A stretch of 17,149 bases of DNA, from positions 133,320 to 150,468 of the forward strand of contig MU070098.1 in NCBI GenBank assembly GCA_002284615.2, in the 5' to 3' direction. This stretch comes from Dunaliella salina. Its lineage: Eukaryota > Chlorophyta > Chlorophyceae > Chlamydomonadales > Dunaliellaceae. Numbering within the stretch: position 1 is the first letter of the stretch; each line of letters opens with the position of its first letter. Positions 15,149-17,149 of this stretch are shown one piece after another. Below the pieces are notes generated by a model. The model was not told the DNA's origin and made no database searches. It saw only the letters and a program-made list of their open reading frames with translations. Position numbers and translations under genes: made by a program.

Positions 15149-15718
15149 CTAAGGAATTGTGCAGCGCTTCCAGTGCTGTACTGCTAAGGAATTGTGTGGT
15201 GCTTTCAGTGCTGCACTGCTACCGGACACTCTGCTATGAAACAACACTATGCTAAGGAATTGTGCAGCGCTTCCAGTGCTGTATTGCTAAGGAATTGTGT
15301 GGTGCTTACAGTGTTGCACTGCTACCGGACACTCTGCTATGGAACAACACTATGCTAAGGAATTGTGCAGCACTTCCAGTGCTGTACTGCTTAGGAACTG
15401 TGTGGTGCTTTCAGTGCTGCACTGCTACTGGACACTCTGCTATGGAACAACACTATGCAACGGAATTGTGCAGTGCTTCCAGTGCTGTAATGCTAAGGAA
15501 CTGTGTGGTGCTCTTAGTGCTGCACTGCTACTGGACACTCTGCTACAGAACAACACTATGCTAAGGAATTGTGCAGTGCTTCCAGTGTTGCACTGCTGAG
15601 GAACTGTGTGGCGCTTTCAATGCTGCACTGCTATTGGATACTCTGCTATGGAACAACACTCTGCTACGGAATTGTGCTTCCAGTGCTGTATTCCTAAGGA
15701 ACTGTCTGGTGCTCTGAA
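15149..15718 (+). repeat. 103-bp minisatellite, five full copies and one partial
   Basis: Unit starts at 15149, 15252, 15355, 15458, 15561 and 15664, a period of exactly 103 each time. Each unit has three related sub-blocks (CTAAGGAATTGTGCAGCGCT, CTAAGGAATTGTGTGGTGCT and CTACCGGACACTCTGC), so it arose from a shorter CTAAGGAATTGTG-like repeat. It carries open frames by composition only; 103 is not a multiple of three. Confidence 0.95.
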
Positions 15719-15735
15719 CACACTTGTTTTGTTTG

Positions 15736-16600
15736 CCTTTAAAACTTTATGACCGAATGCTTAAATCCCACCTGCCGTAAAACACTTCTCCAACCTCCAT
15801 GATGCTTTACATAAGCACATGCACTCAAAACACAAACTTGGAAAGGCCAAAACCAACACAGGGTACTACTCCTTCTACCATAGTCTACTCCCCAACATCC
15901 GCAAAATATCAGTAATGCCTTCTGGACTATGCCAACACTCTCTTTCAAAATGAGGCAAAACATTTTATGGCGGTTCGGTTTTACAATGTCCGGTGCCGGG
16001 TCGAAAAATCACAAAATAGGGAAAAAGGCAAAAAGAATCAATTCAGTCAAACTAAGCGATTGGGATGAGAGGCGGACGATTTGGTGAGAAGCAAGCATAG
16101 ACCCTCCCAGGCTCCCCTTTAAGGCCGCATCAAAGGGGGTGGAATGGTACTTTATGTCATGAATTTAAAACATAATTGTACCTGGTGGTAACTGAGCTGC
16201 GTGTGTGAGCAACAGAGGTGAGTGAGCACTTGCAACTGTCTCTGGGGTGCTTGTCTGGCTTCCTCCCTGGCTGGAAGTTCTTAAAGGGGAGCCTGGGAGG
16301 GTCTATGCTTGCTTCTCACCAAATCGACCGCCTCTCATCCCAATCGCTTAGCTTTACTGAATTGCTTCTTTTTTCCTTTTTTCCTTTTTTGTGATTTTTT
16401 GACCCGGCACCGGACATTGTAAAACCGACTCACCATAAAGTACCGCTCAGGTACCCTCTTCAATCAAACACACGCGGTGCGCTTCAAAATTTCCACCAGC
16501 CTACAATGCCCCATCTGTGGGGAACTTGACAGTGCCCTTCACATCTTGTCAGGATGCAAAAACTCAACCATGTCTGGTATGGTAACTGAGCGACACAGTA
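15736..16600 (+). pseudogene. LINE ORF2 C-terminal fragment with zinc knuckle, interrupted by a foldback element
   Basis: Before the insertion: LYDRMLKSHLP, then HKHMHSKHKLGKAKTNTGYY and, after a frameshift near 15905, ISNAFW and MRQNIL (ending 15967). After it, from 16438: KYRSGTLFNQTHAVRFKIS, then LQCPICGELDSALHILSGC with the CX2CX7HX4C zinc knuckle and a TERH motif. It is the same segment, in the same order, as the minus-strand LINE at 11.0-11.4 kb (HKLG, ISNSFW, KYQTDTL, knuckle). The match ends near 16600 in a pyrimidine tract. Confidence 0.78.
15968..16435. mobile_element. 468-bp foldback/MITE element with 156-bp inverted arms and TA target duplication
   Basis: The left arm 15968-16123 and right arm 16280-16435 are inverted copies differing at roughly a dozen positions. 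Shared blocks are CGGTTTTACAATGTCCGGTG, AAGCGATTGGGATGAGAGGC, GATTTGGTGAGAAGCAAGCA and CCCTCCCAGGCTCCCCTTTA. The element starts TGG and ends CCA and is flanked by TA at 15966-15967 and 16436-16437. The central 156 bp encode nothing recognisable, so it is non-autonomous. TA duplication is the Tc1/mariner habit; the family is inferred. Confidence 0.85.
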
Positions 16601-16645
16601 TTTTACCTTTCTTTTTCTTTCTTTTCCTCTCGTGCCCTGCGCTTG

Positions 16646-16704
16646 GGGGAGCTGAGTGCCCTAAGCCCGTGGTCGGGGGGGGTCTGGGAAGCTGAGTGCC
16701 CAGG
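16646..16704 (+). repeat. Short direct repeat before the terminal reading frame
   Basis: GGGAGCTGAGTGCCCTAAG and GGGAAGCTGAGTGCCCAGG about 39 bases apart, separated by a G-rich stretch. Confidence 0.7.
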
Positions 16705-16712
16705 CTTCTACG

Positions 16713-17109
16713 ATGGCAGCTAACCACAGCAATGACCAGCATGGCAGCTCCTACACTAGCGATGACTTCGATTGGTTTTTGAGGAGGTTGCTGCATCCGG
16801 AGGACTGGGCCTTCTTCAGCGGCCGCAACGCTCAGGATTCCAACATCAGAACCAATTTGCTACAGTGTTTGTCTCAGCACCCAATGAGCCTCCCTACCCT
16901 TGGAAGAACAGCAGCTTTTTGCCTGCGTGCTGGTTGGATGGCTAAAACATGAAGGTCCACTGCCGACACAGTACCCTGAGGATACCCCCGCGCCCTCACT
17001 TACATTCCGTCAACTCAAGCGCAGGCGCGAGAAGGAAAGGAAGAGGCAAAGGGAGTGCGAACACCAAGAGCGTGCACACGAGCAAGCTGTGAGCCAAGCC
17101 CGAACATGA
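16713..17109 (+). pseudogene. Unidentified reading frame with a +1 frameshift
   Basis: ATG at 16713 opens MAANHSNDQHGSSYTSDDFD and then WFLRRLLHPEDWAFFSG, soluble and acidic at the start. At about 16899 an extra base (ACCCTTGGAAG) shifts the reading. The natural continuation is in the next frame: EEQQLFACVLVGWLKHEG, PAPSLTFRQLKRRREKERKR and a charged helix ending QAVSQART, stop at 17107-17109. Together this is about 132 residues. The Lys/Arg/Glu-rich end could be a coiled coil or a nuclear or nucleic-acid-binding tail. A GTGAGC at 17088 could instead be a splice donor, making this a first exon cut by the window edge. I do not recognise a family. It may be a transposon ORF1-like protein, given the context, or a host gene with a sequencing error. 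Confidence 0.4.
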
Positions 17110-17149
17110 TGAATGAATGAGGTGTGGAGTGGGCTTAGTGAGGGCCACA

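Noticed and set aside
15262..15599. Two overlapping 100-residue open frames rich in Cys, Leu and Ala
   Set aside because: They are translations of the 103-bp minisatellite, shift frame between units and have no start context or domain.

Overview
This window looks like nuclear DNA from a green alga (Chlorophyta). The evidence is one conserved, intron-rich gene with GT-AG introns of 0.5-3.2 kb, abundant CA and other simple repeats, and LINE-type retroelements carrying RNase H and C-terminal zinc knuckles of a kind I associate with chlorophyte genomes. A Dunaliella-like member of the Chlamydomonadales is my best guess, but the species is inference only. There is no bacterial gene organisation, tRNA, rRNA or CRISPR array.

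Layout, left half (1-7.7 kb, + strand): the 3' two-fifths of RPT1, the 26S proteasome AAA-ATPase subunit also called regulatory subunit 7 or PSMC2. It has five exons (96-239, 2066-2185, 3352-3492, 6700-6773, 7257-7275) that join in frame to 165 residues and a stop. The N-terminal part lies upstream of the window. The introns hold unusual material. Introns 1 and 2 contain tandem copies of the exon 3' end together with its 5' splice site. The end of intron 2 contains about eight tandem copies of its own 3' splice site. Intron 1 holds a decayed zinc-finger reading frame. Intron 3 holds a TIR element (family A) that is itself split by a second 1.2-kb element.

Layout, right half (7.7-17.1 kb): a transposon graveyard. 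A degenerate LINE C-terminus lies at 7976-8997 (-). A second LINE family (RNase H, zinc knuckle, PD-(D/E)XK-like endonuclease) lies on the minus strand at about 12490-9370 and is interrupted by an 829-bp family-A element flanked by a perfect 9-bp target duplication. Family A occurs again at 13.2-13.86 kb. Further LINE fragments lie at 14.2 kb, 14.65-14.98 kb and 15.7-16.6 kb. The last is split by a 468-bp foldback element (156-bp inverted arms) flanked by a TA duplication. A 103-bp minisatellite (15.15-15.72 kb), a short telomere-like tract and three copies of a GGTAAGGTAAGG-headed repeat fill the spaces. The window ends with an unidentified frameshifted reading frame (16713-17109).

The only gene likely to be functional for the host is RPT1. 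The most notable observations are the splice-site arrays, one of which offers a strong in-frame alternative donor, and the two insertions whose removal exactly restores the LINE reading frame.
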